A DNA stretch of 64,000 bases from Abditibacterium sp. (GCA_030448265.1 JAUJNG010000016.1:1-64000); one strand, 5' to 3'; shown: positions 9,532-18,767, numbered from the stretch's first letter. Notes: generated from the sequence alone by a model not told the origin. Numbers and translations: made by a program.

Positions 9532-10359
9532 TTAGGACGCGGTGATGTCTTTGACCTGCTCTTTGATGTCGTCCATTTCGAAGATGTGCTGCCAGTTCTC
9601 CTGAAAAATGATGGAGCGGGCGCGGGCGCTGATTTTGTAGGCGGCATCCGAGAAAGTGCCGTTGACTTCGCCGAACAAAACCGCAATTTGAATTCGCAGA
9701 TGACCGAGCAGAAAATCGCGCGCGGCTTCGGGCGGCACGCCTTTTTCGACGGCGCGCTCGTAGCCTTCCTTGATGACTTCGATGCAGGTCTGCGCCAGGG
9801 TTTCCACCAGCGCAGGCTCCAAAATCGCCATCTGTTCGAGGGTGATGCGGTGGGTGCGGTCAATCGGCGCATACATCGCCTGCGCGATGGCGACTCCGGT
9901 TTCATAATCGGCCTCGCTGCCCTTCATCAGGGCGCACACGATGGATTGTTTGGCCGAAACGCCGCCGTAGAAATCGCGCGTGGCTTCGGGGCTGGCTTCC
10001 CAGTTGAAAACCGAAGGGTGGCAGGGATGCGCGATGAAACAGGAGATGTCGTCGCGCGTGGCGACCTGGCCATCGAGCGGCGCGGCGGGGTCGAGCGTGA
10101 TGAGCAGGGCGCGGGGCTTCATCTGCGCCACCACTTCTTGCGAGACTTTGCCGATGGCGACATCGGGCACCGCCAAAATCACCGCATCGGCCTCGGCGAC
10201 CGAGGCCGAGGGCGAAACGGCCACGCCGCGCTCGCGCAGCCGTTCGATTCCGGCGGGCGAGACTTCGAGATAATGCATCTGAAAGGGCGAATTTTTGAGG
10301 TTGTCGGTGATGCGGCAGCCCATTTTGCCGCCGGCGCCGACGAGGGCGAGAGTTTTCAT
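9532..10359 (-). CDS. apnO: D-apionate oxidoisomerase
   Basis: 275 residues, NAD(P)-dependent, cytoplasmic. Converts D-apionate to 3-oxo-isoapionate by coupled oxidation and isomerisation. Rossmann start MKTLALVGAGGKMGCRI (GxGGxMG) is followed by DAVILAVPDVAIGKV and HPCHPSVFNWEA. The alpha-helical C-terminal domain (YAPIDRTHRITLEQMAILEP, then ARDFLLGHLRIQIAVLFGE) resembles the 6-phosphogluconate-dehydrogenase-type fold reported for ApnO. The start at 10359 was chosen because upstream residues of the open frame overlap apsD in another frame. The gap to apsD is 11 bp and to apnL 4 bp. A generic NAD-binding dehydrogenase is the fallback. Confidence 0.82.
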   Translation of the reverse strand: MKTLALVGAGGKMGCRITDNLKNSPFQMHYLEVSPAGIERLRERGVAVSPSASVAEADAVILAVPDVAIGKVSQEVVAQMKPRALLITLDPAAPLDGQVATRDDISCFIAHPCHPSVFNWEASPEATRDFYGGVSAKQSIVCALMKGSEADYETGVAIAQAMYAPIDRTHRITLEQMAILEPALVETLAQTCIEVIKEGYERAVEKGVPPEAARDFLLGHLRIQIAVLFGEVNGTFSDAAYKISARARSIIFQENWQHIFEMDDIKEQVKDITAS

Positions 10360-10370
10360 AATTTTTTGGG

Positions 10371-11399
10371 TTAAAATTGCACGACGCGATTTTCCCACGC
10401 CGAATCGTAGGCGGCAAAGACCAGTTCGACGGTTTTGAGATTGTCGTCTCCACCCGTTTCGGCGCTGTTGCGGCCTTGCAGCGCGCCCAGGAGGTTGGCG
10501 TTGCAGGCCACGATGCTCGAATGCACCACATCGTAAGCGGGGTCGGCCCAGGCAAAGCGCGGCGGCGGACAGCGGGTTGCATGGGTGCCCTGCGCCGTGG
10601 TGACGCGAATCCAGTAATCGGTCGTGAGTTCGACACTGCCGCGCTCGCCCTCGACCAAGGCGAAGGTCTGCGGGAACCGCTCGGCTTCGGTGCGGCTGGC
10701 GTAACTCATGTCGCAAATCACCGTGGCGTCGCCCATTTTCATCATCACCGTCGCCACGTCTTCGCCGCGAATGTCGGGGTGGATGCGCCGCGTCTGGCAG
10801 AAAAGCGAACTCGCTTCCCCGAAGAGAAAACGCGCCGTGTCGAGAACATGGCTGCCGATGTCGGTGACGATGAACTGCTCCAGTTCCTTGAGAAACGGCT
10901 GGTTGTCGAAGACGGGAAAACTGGTCACGAAACTGAGCCGCGCGCGGAACACCTCGCCGATTTCGCCGCTTTGCAGCACGGCGTGAAGCTGGCGCAGCGG
11001 CGTTTGCCAGCGCCAGTTTTCATGGACGAAAAACGGCGTTTTGGCCTCGCGGCAGAGCGCGACCATCGCCTGCGCCTGCGCCAGAGTCGGCGCCATCGGC
11101 TTCTGGCAAATCACCGGCAAACGGTGCGCGGCGGCCAGCTCGACGAAGCGTTGGTGAGTGTCCACATCGGTGATAATATCGACGAAATCGAGCTGTTGCG
11201 ACGCGAACAGCGCTTCGGCATCGTCATAAACCGCCGCAACGCCAAACTCCTGGGCCAGCGCTTCGGCTTTGGCGCGGGTGCGGTTATAAAGCGCGACGCA
11301 CTCGACGCCTTCCAGTTCGCGCCACGCCGCAAGCTGAAAGCGCGCCCAGAAACCGGTGCCTAAAATGGCAAAGCGCAGCGGTTTTTCGCGATTTTTCAT
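10371..11399 (-). CDS. apsD: D-apiose dehydrogenase (Gfo/Idh/MocA family)
   Basis: 342 residues. Oxidises D-apiose to D-apionolactone with NAD+. Rossmann motif ILGTGFWARFQLAAW (GxGxxA variant) near residue 13, then VALYNRTRAKAEALA, IITDVDTHQRFVELAAAH and the family Lys-Pro motif VICQKPMAPTLAQ. The HENWRWQTPLR and DIGSHVLDTARFLFGEA segments supply the usual active-site region of the C-terminal domain. These motifs, especially FWARFQ with HENWRWQ, match what I recall of ApsD rather than inositol or glucose-fructose oxidoreductases. It heads the compact apsD-apnO-apnL-oiaC run. A short gap (11400-11497) separates it from the enzyme upstream. Confidence 0.82.
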   Translation of the reverse strand: MKNREKPLRFAILGTGFWARFQLAAWRELEGVECVALYNRTRAKAEALAQEFGVAAVYDDAEALFASQQLDFVDIITDVDTHQRFVELAAAHRLPVICQKPMAPTLAQAQAMVALCREAKTPFFVHENWRWQTPLRQLHAVLQSGEIGEVFRARLSFVTSFPVFDNQPFLKELEQFIVTDIGSHVLDTARFLFGEASSLFCQTRRIHPDIRGEDVATVMMKMGDATVICDMSYASRTEAERFPQTFALVEGERGSVELTTDYWIRVTTAQGTHATRCPPPRFAWADPAYDVVHSSIVACNANLLGALQGRNSAETGGDDNLKTVELVFAAYDSAWENRVVQF

Positions 11400-11497
11400 G
11401 AGGAAATTAAGGAGTCAAGACAAGGGCATTCGCCATTGTGAGAAGGTTTAAAAAAGTTGAAGAGTGCCGCAGATGCCAATTTTTCGTGACTGATTAA

Positions 11498-13186
11498 TCA
11501 TCCGAGAACCAGTCGCAGCTCCATTTCGACGGGAAAACGCAGTCCCAGCGAAAGCCGCGCGCAATTGCGCGGATTGGACGAGGGAATCGGCGAAGCGGGC
11601 AGAATCGACATCCGGTGCTGCGCGAGCGGCAGACCCTCGATTCGCACCTGATGTTTTTCGTCGCGCAGCACCAGAGGCAGGCCGCCGCGCAGCGTGATGG
11701 CCTTTCCCGCCACCGCCTGCTGCTTCTGGTCGCCTTCCTCGATCCAGATATTGGGGCGAACCCAGAAGTTGAGCGCAGCCGCCAACGATTCTCCCGTCTG
11801 ACTGTGCATTTTTAAGCCGATTTCGTGGCCCTGCCACTTCACATCGCAGCGAAAATCCCAGTTCCAGTGCATATGGACTTTCGGGCTGCCAGGGCGAAAC
11901 TGCAGCGTATGCGTCCAGCCGTCGAGGTGGCCGGCGAGTTGATAATTTCCCTTGCCCAGCGCCTGCAATTTATCGGGCTGCACGCTGCTCATGCCCGCGC
12001 CGCTCAGGTGCAGGCTTTGAATGACCACGGCGCCGTGATGGAGATGAAACCAGTCGTCGGAGCGTTTGGGGCCGCCCCAGCCATCGCGCACCGTGTCGAA
12101 AAAGTGGCCGCCCGCATCCGCCGCGAGTGTGAGAGCGGTGGCGTCCTCGCGCACTCGCGCGATCTGGGTGTGAGCGAAAAAGCGCTCGTAGTGGGCCGGA
12201 AGCGGACGGGGCGCCGGAAGCGGCGCTTGGAAGCGGTCGAGGTCGAACAAAAGCGGCATCAATTCGCTCGTCGCCGAGTTTTTCGGGTTCCACACCATCT
12301 GGGCGAGCGCTGTGAAGCGCCCGTCGCCCGTCATCTGCGCGACGCGGCGCGCCAGGCCGTAACTCGTGGGCCGCGCTCGAAACGCGGCGCGATCCTGACG
12401 GTGGCTGAAACTGGCGTCCACGTAGCCGTCGGGCTGCATGAAGTAAAGCGTCCAATTCAAACTGCGCTTGACGATTTCGAGCAGTTCGGGCCGATTTAGG
12501 CAGTCGGCCATCACCAAAATGCCTTGATTGGCGACGCTGTTATAGTTGGGGCTGCGCTCCTCGAACCAGCAGCCATCGGGGTCGCAGTCGATGCCGTCGG
12601 CCAGATAACCCTCGATTTTGGCGAGATAGCGCACGTCCGGCCACAGCGAATTGACCGCCGCCAGAGGCGCGCAGGCCGCCGCCCAGCGGTGATTGGCGGT
12701 GAAGGCGCTGCCGTTCAAAATCGCTTCGGCGCTCCGCAGCAGATATGGCTTCAATTCGGCCAGAAAATCGGCCAGGGATGCATCGGGAAGCCGCTCCAGA
12801 CGCTTATAACCTTCGACCAGAGCCGGCACCGGAAAACCGGCTTCGTTGGGCGAATAGCCACCACCCAGATCGAGCCGCCCGTCGGGATGCTGGCGGCGCG
12901 TCAAAAACTGCATGGCGCGCCGCATCGCGGCGTCGAGCGCGGGGACATCGGCCTCCAACGCGGGTGCCCAGCAACGCGCCGCCATCAGGCGCGCCAGCGT
13001 ATAAGCGGTGTGGCGCCCGTCATGCCAGCCGTGGCCGTGTTCGTCGAAAGCGCCGTCATCAGCTGAGCCGTCGCGCACCTGGCGCGGCAGAGTTTGGTGG
13101 AGCCACTGCTTCCAGGCGGCGACAACGGCGCGCCTTTCTGCGGCGGCATCGGCGGGGTCGAAAACGGTGTCGTTTAGGGTGTTCAT
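11498..13186 (-). CDS. Predicted alpha/alpha-toroid polysaccharide-active enzyme (heparinase II/III-like), family uncertain
   Basis: 562 residues from ATG 13186 (MNTLNDTVFDPADAA); upstream residues of the open frame overlap the previous gene. The first ~400 residues are helical, with sugar-enzyme-like segments: WHDGRHTAYTLARLMAARCW, GGYSPNEAGFPVPALVEGYK, FTANHRWAAACAPLAAVNSL and WFEERSPNYNSVANQGILV. A beta-rich C-terminal third follows (HGAVVIQSLHLSG, MHWNWDFRCDVKW). A toroid plus beta-sandwich is the layout of heparinase II/III-like lyases and several glycosidase families. No signal peptide is evident, so the substrate is probably an imported oligosaccharide. It sits between the PA14-glycosidase gene and apsD, suggesting action on an apiose-containing glycan. 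Catalytic residues are not assigned. Confidence 0.6.
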   Translation of the reverse strand: MNTLNDTVFDPADAAAERRAVVAAWKQWLHQTLPRQVRDGSADDGAFDEHGHGWHDGRHTAYTLARLMAARCWAPALEADVPALDAAMRRAMQFLTRRQHPDGRLDLGGGYSPNEAGFPVPALVEGYKRLERLPDASLADFLAELKPYLLRSAEAILNGSAFTANHRWAAACAPLAAVNSLWPDVRYLAKIEGYLADGIDCDPDGCWFEERSPNYNSVANQGILVMADCLNRPELLEIVKRSLNWTLYFMQPDGYVDASFSHRQDRAAFRARPTSYGLARRVAQMTGDGRFTALAQMVWNPKNSATSELMPLLFDLDRFQAPLPAPRPLPAHYERFFAHTQIARVREDATALTLAADAGGHFFDTVRDGWGGPKRSDDWFHLHHGAVVIQSLHLSGAGMSSVQPDKLQALGKGNYQLAGHLDGWTHTLQFRPGSPKVHMHWNWDFRCDVKWQGHEIGLKMHSQTGESLAAALNFWVRPNIWIEEGDQKQQAVAGKAITLRGGLPLVLRDEKHQVRIEGLPLAQHRMSILPASPIPSSNPRNCARLSLGLRFPVEMELRLVLG

Positions 13187-13208
13187 AAGGAGAGTTTTAC
13201 ACCGAATC

Positions 13209-15026
13209 TCAGCGCGCTCTCGCTGGCGCCGGAACCAACTCGACGACGGTGGGATGATCGCCCACCGCCAAGGTGACGCGGTTTGGGCTGTCGTCTGCTT
13301 CGAAAGCGGAACCAACGAGCGGCCTGTAAATTCGCGCCCGTGCGAAATTGCCGCGAACGCGCAGCGTCAGGGCGCGATCCGGCACTTCGCGGCTGCTTTC
13401 GACTTCGCGCCACACGATCAGTGCGAAAACGCCGTTTTGTTTTTGCAGCAGGACTTGTCGCACGTCGGATAAATCGCCCTCCGACTCGTAATCCAGCGCG
13501 CGCGGCGCCACCGGCGCCCTCGTTTCCGCTTCTTTGACCAGCGCGATGAGGTTTTTCAGCGCCCCAAACGACGGTTTAGGCGAAAGGTCGCGGTGAAGCA
13601 GGCCGAATTTAACGGCCTCCTGAATCGTGCCGTCGGCGAGCGTGAAGCCGTAGCTGGTGCGGCAGCCCGCGTTCCAGGTGACGAGATAATTTCTCAGCGT
13701 ATAGCGCGCCTGAGCCGCTTCGCTCGCCTGATCGTGCGATTCTTTGCCGGTGTTGAAGCCGGTTTCGGTGATGACGTAGGGCCGCGTGGGCGTGATGGGC
13801 CGCAAATAGGTGGAAATTTCGTCCTGATGCGTCGGGTGATCGGGATAGGGCGTGAAATACTTGTGGTAATTGCCGAAATCGACCAATTTTTCCACATCGA
13901 CGCCGTTTTTGGCCGCCGACTCGGCCCAGCGATGCGCCGGCCCAGGGTTGTTCCACGGCCCGCCCGATAAAGACGCATTGGCGATGGGCAGATGCGCCGT
14001 TATGGGGTCGCTTCGCAGCGTGGCGTGCAAATCCTGCATGAAAAGCGTGACGCCGCGCGGCCAGCCTTCGCCCAGCACGGTGTCGGAGCCGTGCGCGATG
14101 CCGTGTCCGCGATAGTTGAAATGCTCCGGCCCGCGATCCACTTCGTTTGGCCCCTCCACCATCAAGAGCGACGGCAAAACGAACTTCACATCGTCCAGAA
14201 TCCCCGCCATTGTCTTATCCGGATCGTCGGTGTCGAAGCGTTCTCTGACCAGAGCGCAGCTTTTGATGCCCAGCGTTTGATACAAATCGAGAATACGCCG
14301 CCGCGTTTCAGCGCGCGTGTCCGACGGGTGCAGCGTCAGGCGAACCGTGTAAATCCCCAACTCGCCCAATTTGGCTTTGTGGGCGTTATAAGTGGCCAGG
14401 GGCAGCGCATTTCCCTTGTGGAAGTTGAGGCCGATGCTCTGGTAAAACTCGTGCGCGCTCCGCGCGAGTTGCGGCTTTTTGGGTTCTCGAAGCGGCTTCA
14501 AAGCGCTCGCCGGAACGACCTGCGACGCCGACCCCTCCACGCGCCAGCACAACTGAAGGCGCGCGGGCGTGGGCTGTCCCTGCGCGGTTTTGGCATATTC
14601 GAGCCGAATCGGATAGGAAACGCCCGCCTGGAGCGGCACCACCGCTTCGTGGCGCCTGTCCCAGCGCGCGTTGGTTTTCCACTTGGCATTGTAATCTTTT
14701 TGCGCCCAACTATCGAGCAGCAAATTGCCGTTGACCCACAGGCGCCAGACGTGCGTGCCGCGCACTTCAAAAGTGTAAAGCCCCGTCGCGCGCGGCGTGA
14801 CGCTTCCCGTCCAGCGCGCGGAAAATTCGTCCTCCCCAGCTCCTGGAAGCGGTGCCTGGGTGTTCCAATTGAAATCCACATTGGCATCGGTGCGAGTTGC
14901 GGTGGGGGAATTGAAATTGGAATCGTTGAAATACTCGGCTTTGAGGCCGTTTTGAAGCGGAGCGGCCAGAGCGGGCGCCGCCGTCATCACACTCAAAGCC
15001 GTCAGCGCGGCCAGCATTTTTTTCAT
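13209..15026 (-). CDS. Secreted PA14-domain glycoside hydrolase, clan-A-like
   Basis: 605 residues from ATG 15026. Signal peptide MKKMLAALTALSVMTAAPALA. Residues ~22-165 are a PA14 carbohydrate-binding domain (LKAEYFNDSNF, RWTGSVTPRATGLYTFEV, RLWVNGNLLLDSW). Residues ~175-500 are a TIM barrel with the candidate acid/base Glu in LLMVEGPNEVDRG and the candidate nucleophile Glu in YVITETGFNTGKE, the spacing of clan GH-A enzymes. A beta C-terminal part follows (VLLQKQNGVFALIVWREV). The barrel resembles the one at 16384-17688 (VEGPNEPD, MVTEFGW). Substrate is unknown. Its place beside a GH140-like gene and the apiose genes suggests pectin side chains. The gap to the next gene is 22 bp. Confidence 0.82.
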   Translation of the reverse strand: MKKMLAALTALSVMTAAPALAAPLQNGLKAEYFNDSNFNSPTATRTDANVDFNWNTQAPLPGAGEDEFSARWTGSVTPRATGLYTFEVRGTHVWRLWVNGNLLLDSWAQKDYNAKWKTNARWDRRHEAVVPLQAGVSYPIRLEYAKTAQGQPTPARLQLCWRVEGSASQVVPASALKPLREPKKPQLARSAHEFYQSIGLNFHKGNALPLATYNAHKAKLGELGIYTVRLTLHPSDTRAETRRRILDLYQTLGIKSCALVRERFDTDDPDKTMAGILDDVKFVLPSLLMVEGPNEVDRGPEHFNYRGHGIAHGSDTVLGEGWPRGVTLFMQDLHATLRSDPITAHLPIANASLSGGPWNNPGPAHRWAESAAKNGVDVEKLVDFGNYHKYFTPYPDHPTHQDEISTYLRPITPTRPYVITETGFNTGKESHDQASEAAQARYTLRNYLVTWNAGCRTSYGFTLADGTIQEAVKFGLLHRDLSPKPSFGALKNLIALVKEAETRAPVAPRALDYESEGDLSDVRQVLLQKQNGVFALIVWREVESSREVPDRALTLRVRGNFARARIYRPLVGSAFEADDSPNRVTLAVGDHPTVVELVPAPARAR

Positions 15027-15076
15027 ATCGGTTGTCCGTAACAGCGAGACGGCGGGAAAAACTTTCAAACTGGCTC

Positions 15077-16387
15077 TCAAAACAGCGAAAAATCGCGCGT
15101 CGCGTCGTCGAGCACCAAAACCCAGTCGCGCGCCTCTTGGCGCGCGGGCGGCGTGAACTGGTGGGCCTGCGAAGTGGGAAATTCGCCGATTTTCTCGGTT
15201 TTTCCACTGCGCGGGTCGAACCAGGAGGCGCTCGCACACTGGCCGGCGATTTTGCCCAGATCAACCGTCACGGCGGCGCCGTCGGGAATGTAAATCAGCG
15301 CGTAACCGCCGTTTTGGTCGCGTGTGGCGGCGATGTAATGCGCGGCGTCGCTTTGTTGGCTCAAAATCAGGGTTTGATCGGGAATGCGCGTCAGAAAAGG
15401 CCGCGATTCGATCAGGGCGCGCAGATGCCCCATTTGCGCGGCGCCTGGGGCGTGGAGCGCCTCGCGCCAGGTCGAAATCGGGCCGTTGACGCCCTCGCCG
15501 TGCTGCGGCGCGTGCATCTGCCAGATGGAGTGATCGCCGTAAGTGTGCCCAAAAGCGCCGGAAAACACGTCCCAGTATGCGAATTTGCGAATCTCGTAAG
15601 CGTCGGAGTAGCCGTTCTTAGCGGCATTGAAGCCGATGGGATGGTCTTCGTAAAGCGGTTCGCCATCGAGCACCGGCTTGGTCGGCGCCCGATGATATTC
15701 GCGTTCGATGCGATTCCACACCTGGGTGTTGGCGCCGTGGCCGTTCTGCTGCATATTGAAATCGAGCCACGGCGCGTCGTGAAACCACTCGGCGGAGGTG
15801 CGCTGGCCGTTGGGGTGAAAGGTTTTGAGGTGCGCGCCGCCGTCGCCCTGAGTTAAGCCCTGCGCCATCGCCGCAGTGATGGCGCGATGCGTCTCGTTTT
15901 CGATGGGCCGGTCGCCGCCCACAATCCAGATCATCGCATGGTCGCGGTAGCGGCGGCCCAGCCATTCGCCATAAACCCGCGCGTTTTCCGGCGTGAAGAT
16001 TTCCGGCCCCACGCCCCATTTGCGGTTCCACTTGTCGCCCCAGGTCGGCAGCATCCCCATCCACAAACCCAGTTCGCCCGCGCGCTCCACGATCCAATCG
16101 ACGTGGGCAAAATAGGCTTCGTTGGGCCTGGTGGGGTCGTCGTTGTGGAGCGGGCAGTCGCCGTAGGGGTTGGGCGTGTGCAAACCGTCCAACTCCGCCA
16201 GAACGACGGCCTGAATCACGGTGAACCCTTTGGCGGCGCGGTCGCGCAGATAATGGTCGGCTTCTTCGCGGTTGAGGCGATGGAACAGCTCCCACGCCGT
16301 ATCGGCGAGATAGAAAAACGGCGCGCCGTCTTCATAGCTCAAAAATCGCCGGTTTTCGCTGATTTGAAGGCGCTGTGGGGTGGTCAT
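15077..16387 (-). CDS. GH140-type apiosidase-like glycoside hydrolase (DUF4038)
   Basis: 436 residues. GH140 enzymes cleave apiose linkages in rhamnogalacturonan II. The DUF4038 barrel is clear: RFLSYEDGAPFFYLADTAWE at the start, LHTPNPYGDCPLHNDDP, MLPTWGDKWNRKWG, then WIVGGDRP and VLDGEPLYED. The Asp of GGDRP and the Glu of DGEPLYE are the likely catalytic pair by comparison with characterised family members. The last ~90 residues form the putative collagen-binding-type beta domain (YALIYIPDGAAVTVDLG, FDPRSGKT). No signal peptide is visible, so it may act in the cytoplasm or be exported otherwise. The ATG overlaps the preceding stop by 4 bp. DUF4038 proteins include families other than GH140, so context carries part of the call. 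Confidence 0.8.
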   Translation of the reverse strand: MTTPQRLQISENRRFLSYEDGAPFFYLADTAWELFHRLNREEADHYLRDRAAKGFTVIQAVVLAELDGLHTPNPYGDCPLHNDDPTRPNEAYFAHVDWIVERAGELGLWMGMLPTWGDKWNRKWGVGPEIFTPENARVYGEWLGRRYRDHAMIWIVGGDRPIENETHRAITAAMAQGLTQGDGGAHLKTFHPNGQRTSAEWFHDAPWLDFNMQQNGHGANTQVWNRIEREYHRAPTKPVLDGEPLYEDHPIGFNAAKNGYSDAYEIRKFAYWDVFSGAFGHTYGDHSIWQMHAPQHGEGVNGPISTWREALHAPGAAQMGHLRALIESRPFLTRIPDQTLILSQQSDAAHYIAATRDQNGGYALIYIPDGAAVTVDLGKIAGQCASASWFDPRSGKTEKIGEFPTSQAHQFTPPARQEARDWVLVLDDATRDFSLF

Positions 16388-17688
16388 GGCGTGATTTCGA
16401 CGATGAGGGGATGGTCGGGAACGCTCAAGGTCACGCTGGTGGTTTTGGCCGTGCTGCTCGTGGCGCTTGTGCCATTGACGGGGAGATAAGTCTTGATCGC
16501 GGCGGCGGGCGAGGCCAGCGTGAGCGTCACCGCTTTGGGCGCCACGGTCAACTCTTTGCCGGTGCGCGTGGTGCGGCCCGCGCCAGTGTCCCAGTTGGCG
16601 GCGTTTTGGTAAAGCACGAGGTAAAACCTGCCATCGGCCTTTTGCAGCAGTGTGCGGCTGATGCCCGAAGTGTCGCCATTCAGCGCGTAATCAAGTTGGC
16701 CAGGTGCGAAGCCCGTGGTCGGTTCGGTCAAAACCGAGATCAGGTTCTTGAGCGCAAAAAAAGCGGGTGTTGGAGTGGCTTTGGGCGTGCCGTCGGCGTT
16801 GTTGCCGTCGTGCTTGATGAGGCCCCAGCCGGCGTCGTGGTGATTGTTGGGCTTGTCGTCGATGAGTTGGTAGTAATAGGCGCGCACCACGCCGCGATTG
16901 AAGAACTCGAAGAAAGAGCGCGTCACGTATTTCGCCTTGATGTGAAAAGGCACGCTGATGTGATAGCGGGCTTCGACATCCCGCCAGCCGAACTCGGTCA
17001 CCATGATCGGCTTGTCCGATCCGACCACCCCGCGCATCGCCGGAATGTGGATGCTGTCGAGTTTGGCGCCAGGCAGCCAGGCCGCGAAATCGTTGGGATA
17101 AGTGTGCATATTGCCCATGTCGGCGGGCACGCGCCCGACTTTGGCGTAGCCGGTGGGGTTGGCCAGCGTAAAAGTCAGCACGGTGATGTCGCGCGTGGCG
17201 GCATCGGCCTTAAGCGCGGCGTAGATGTCGTTTTGATAGTCGGTCAGCGCGCCGGTTTGCCAGGTCTTCCCGTTGTAGTTGATGGGCCAGATGTCGGGTT
17301 CGTTGGGGCCTTCCACCAGGGAAATGGCGCCAGGAGAAAACTGTTTGAGGATGCCGACGATGTTGTCCGCCGAAATTTTGTCGCGCGGTGTGGCCCCAAA
17401 CGTAGATTTGATGCCCAGAGCGGCCAGTTCGTTGGTTTTTTCGATGACGTGAGGGATGTTGGCGATGCCGCGCACATGGCGCACGCCCAGTTCGAGCAAG
17501 CGCGGCTTGACCAGCCCTTTGTAGTCGCCATAAGCGGTGTTGGTGTAGGGCAAATGGATGTTCATGCCGATGCTGTCAATGAAATCATCGGCGCCCCTGG
17601 CCTGCTCGACGGCGGCGTGTGCCGTGCCGGTGATGGCGGCCAGCAAAAGCGCGCCCAGAGCGGCCCTGATCGAAATTTGGCTCATCAT
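16384..17688 (-). CDS. Secreted clan-A-like glycoside hydrolase
   Basis: 434 residues, signal peptide MMSQISIRAALGALLLAAITGTAHA. A TIM barrel of about 320 residues carries the acid/base candidate SLVEGPNEPDIW and nucleophile candidate PIMVTEFGWRD. FIDSIGMNIHLPYT at the start and VVRAYYYQLIDD near the end are typical barrel edges. A beta C-terminal segment follows (FYLVLYQNAANWD). It is a paralogue-like relative of the PA14-glycosidase at 13209-15026 but lacks the PA14 domain. It is translationally coupled to the GH140-like gene (ATGA overlap). I do not recognise a specific CAZy family; GH39/GH5-like clan A is the best description. Confidence 0.8.
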   Translation of the reverse strand: MMSQISIRAALGALLLAAITGTAHAAVEQARGADDFIDSIGMNIHLPYTNTAYGDYKGLVKPRLLELGVRHVRGIANIPHVIEKTNELAALGIKSTFGATPRDKISADNIVGILKQFSPGAISLVEGPNEPDIWPINYNGKTWQTGALTDYQNDIYAALKADAATRDITVLTFTLANPTGYAKVGRVPADMGNMHTYPNDFAAWLPGAKLDSIHIPAMRGVVGSDKPIMVTEFGWRDVEARYHISVPFHIKAKYVTRSFFEFFNRGVVRAYYYQLIDDKPNNHHDAGWGLIKHDGNNADGTPKATPTPAFFALKNLISVLTEPTTGFAPGQLDYALNGDTSGISRTLLQKADGRFYLVLYQNAANWDTGAGRTTRTGKELTVAPKAVTLTLASPAAAIKTYLPVNGTSATSSTAKTTSVTLSVPDHPLIVEITP

Positions 17689-17748
17689 GTTGTTCGTTTT
17701 TGGAGATTTAACCTTGGTTTTACATCCTGCGGTGCGGGGTGTCCGATG

Positions 17749-17803
17749 GGAAGAGGGCGCAAGCCCCGCTACTTCACCAAGAGCGGGGCTGGTGCCCTCT
17801 TCC
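17749..17803. repeat. Inverted repeat between pseudopilin-like gene and glycosidase gene
   Basis: Arms 17749-17770 and 17782-17803 (GGAAGAGGGCGCAAGCCCCG... against its complement) pair over 22 bp with minor mismatches around an 11-bp loop. It lies within the operon and has no U-tract. It could attenuate or stabilise mRNA between the two genes. Confidence 0.8.
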
Positions 17804-17831
17804 AGTCCCAGTTTTCGGCGCGGTGGGAACT

Positions 17832-18767
17832 TTACGGCTTGACTTGCAATTGATCCCAGGCCGGAGGCGCCATGTGCGCGGTGTAAGGCACGCCGCGAAC
17901 GGCACAGGGAGAGGTCGAGCCGCCCGTGCAGCGTGAAGCGTCGCTAAAGGGCGCTTCGCCATCGGCAAAGACGCCGTAAATCGAGCCCCATTTGATGCGG
18001 CTGGGAGCTGAGCTTTTGGCGTGGCCATCGGCATAAAGCAGGTTGATCTGGCCGTTGTGTTTGCCTTCCTGCACTTGAAAACGGTAGTTGCGATTGGAGT
18101 CGGCAGCAGGCCCAGGCGCGGACACAGTAGGATACATCCGGCCCAGACTGAAGCCGTCGAGCCAGGCGCCTTCTTTGGTTCCTGGATCGGTTCCGCCGTT
18201 GCTTTCGAAGACGCTGATGGTTTCGGTGGGCCTTTGAAACGAGGCCAGCGAGACCGACACTACACGACCGGCAGTGGGAGGCGCCGCGCCGGTGCAGCCA
18301 CCGGTGATGCAAGTGTCCTTGAGAAACCCGATGTAATTGAAGCCGTAGTTGAGATAGCCGCTCGCTTTGGGATTGTCGCCGCCGCGATCTTTGGAAGGGC
18401 AGCGCCACACCTGGGTGCTTTTGATATACGGATCCAAGAGCCAGGCCGAAGTGCCCCACCATTCGGCGCCCTTGCTCGCATCGACGTTGAAATTTGCGTC
18501 GCGGTAAAGTTGATTGCTGAAGTGCTGGTTGGGCAGCATCTCGTCATAATCCTGCGAATACATGATCAGACCGGTGCCGATCTGCTTCAAATTCGACAGG
18601 CACGACGATTTGCGCGCATTTTCGCGCGCTCGTCCGAAAACGGGGAACAGAATCGCCGCGAGGATTGCAATAATGGCAATAACAACCAAAAGTTCGATGA
18701 GGGTGAAAGCGCCGTTGCGCTTCAGGGTGGGTTCGGGGGCCGTGGTGCGGCGAGTCGCTTGCATCAT
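17832..18767 (-). CDS. DUF1559-type pseudopilin-like protein with H-X9-DG domain
   Basis: 311 residues. The prepilin signature [20 protein letters not shown] lies near residues 20-40, with Gly before Phe as cleavage site and the +5 Glu. [25 protein letters not shown] and [11 protein letters not shown] follow, the standard start of DUF1559 proteins. The C-terminal [12 protein letters not shown] is the processing-associated H-X9-DG region. A prepilin peptidase would process it, and a PilB-type ATPase like the one at the window start could assemble it. It lies between the regulator and the glycosidases of the apiose operon, which suggests a role in binding or presenting glycan at the surface. 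Such proteins are numerous in Planctomycetota and Armatimonadota-like genomes; function is unproven. Confidence 0.88.
   Translation of the reverse strand: MMQATRRTTAPEPTLKRNGAFTLIELLVVIAIIAILAAILFPVFGRARENARKSSCLSNLKQIGTGLIMYSQDYDEMLPNQHFSNQLYRDANFNVDASKGAEWWGTSAWLLDPYIKSTQVWRCPSKDRGGDNPKASGYLNYGFNYIGFLKDTCITGGCTGAAPPTAGRVVSVSLASFQRPTETISVFESNGGTDPGTKEGAWLDGFSLGRMYPTVSAPGPAADSNRNYRFQVQEGKHNGQINLLYADGHAKSSAPSRIKWGSIYGVFADGEAPFSDASRCTGGSTSPCAVRGVPYTAHMAPPAWDQLQVKP

Noticed and set aside
9528-9905. N-terminal extension of the apnL open frame
   Set aside because: It overlaps apnO on the same strand in another frame, and the translation is Arg/Ser/Pro-rich. ATG 9527 gives the family N-terminus.
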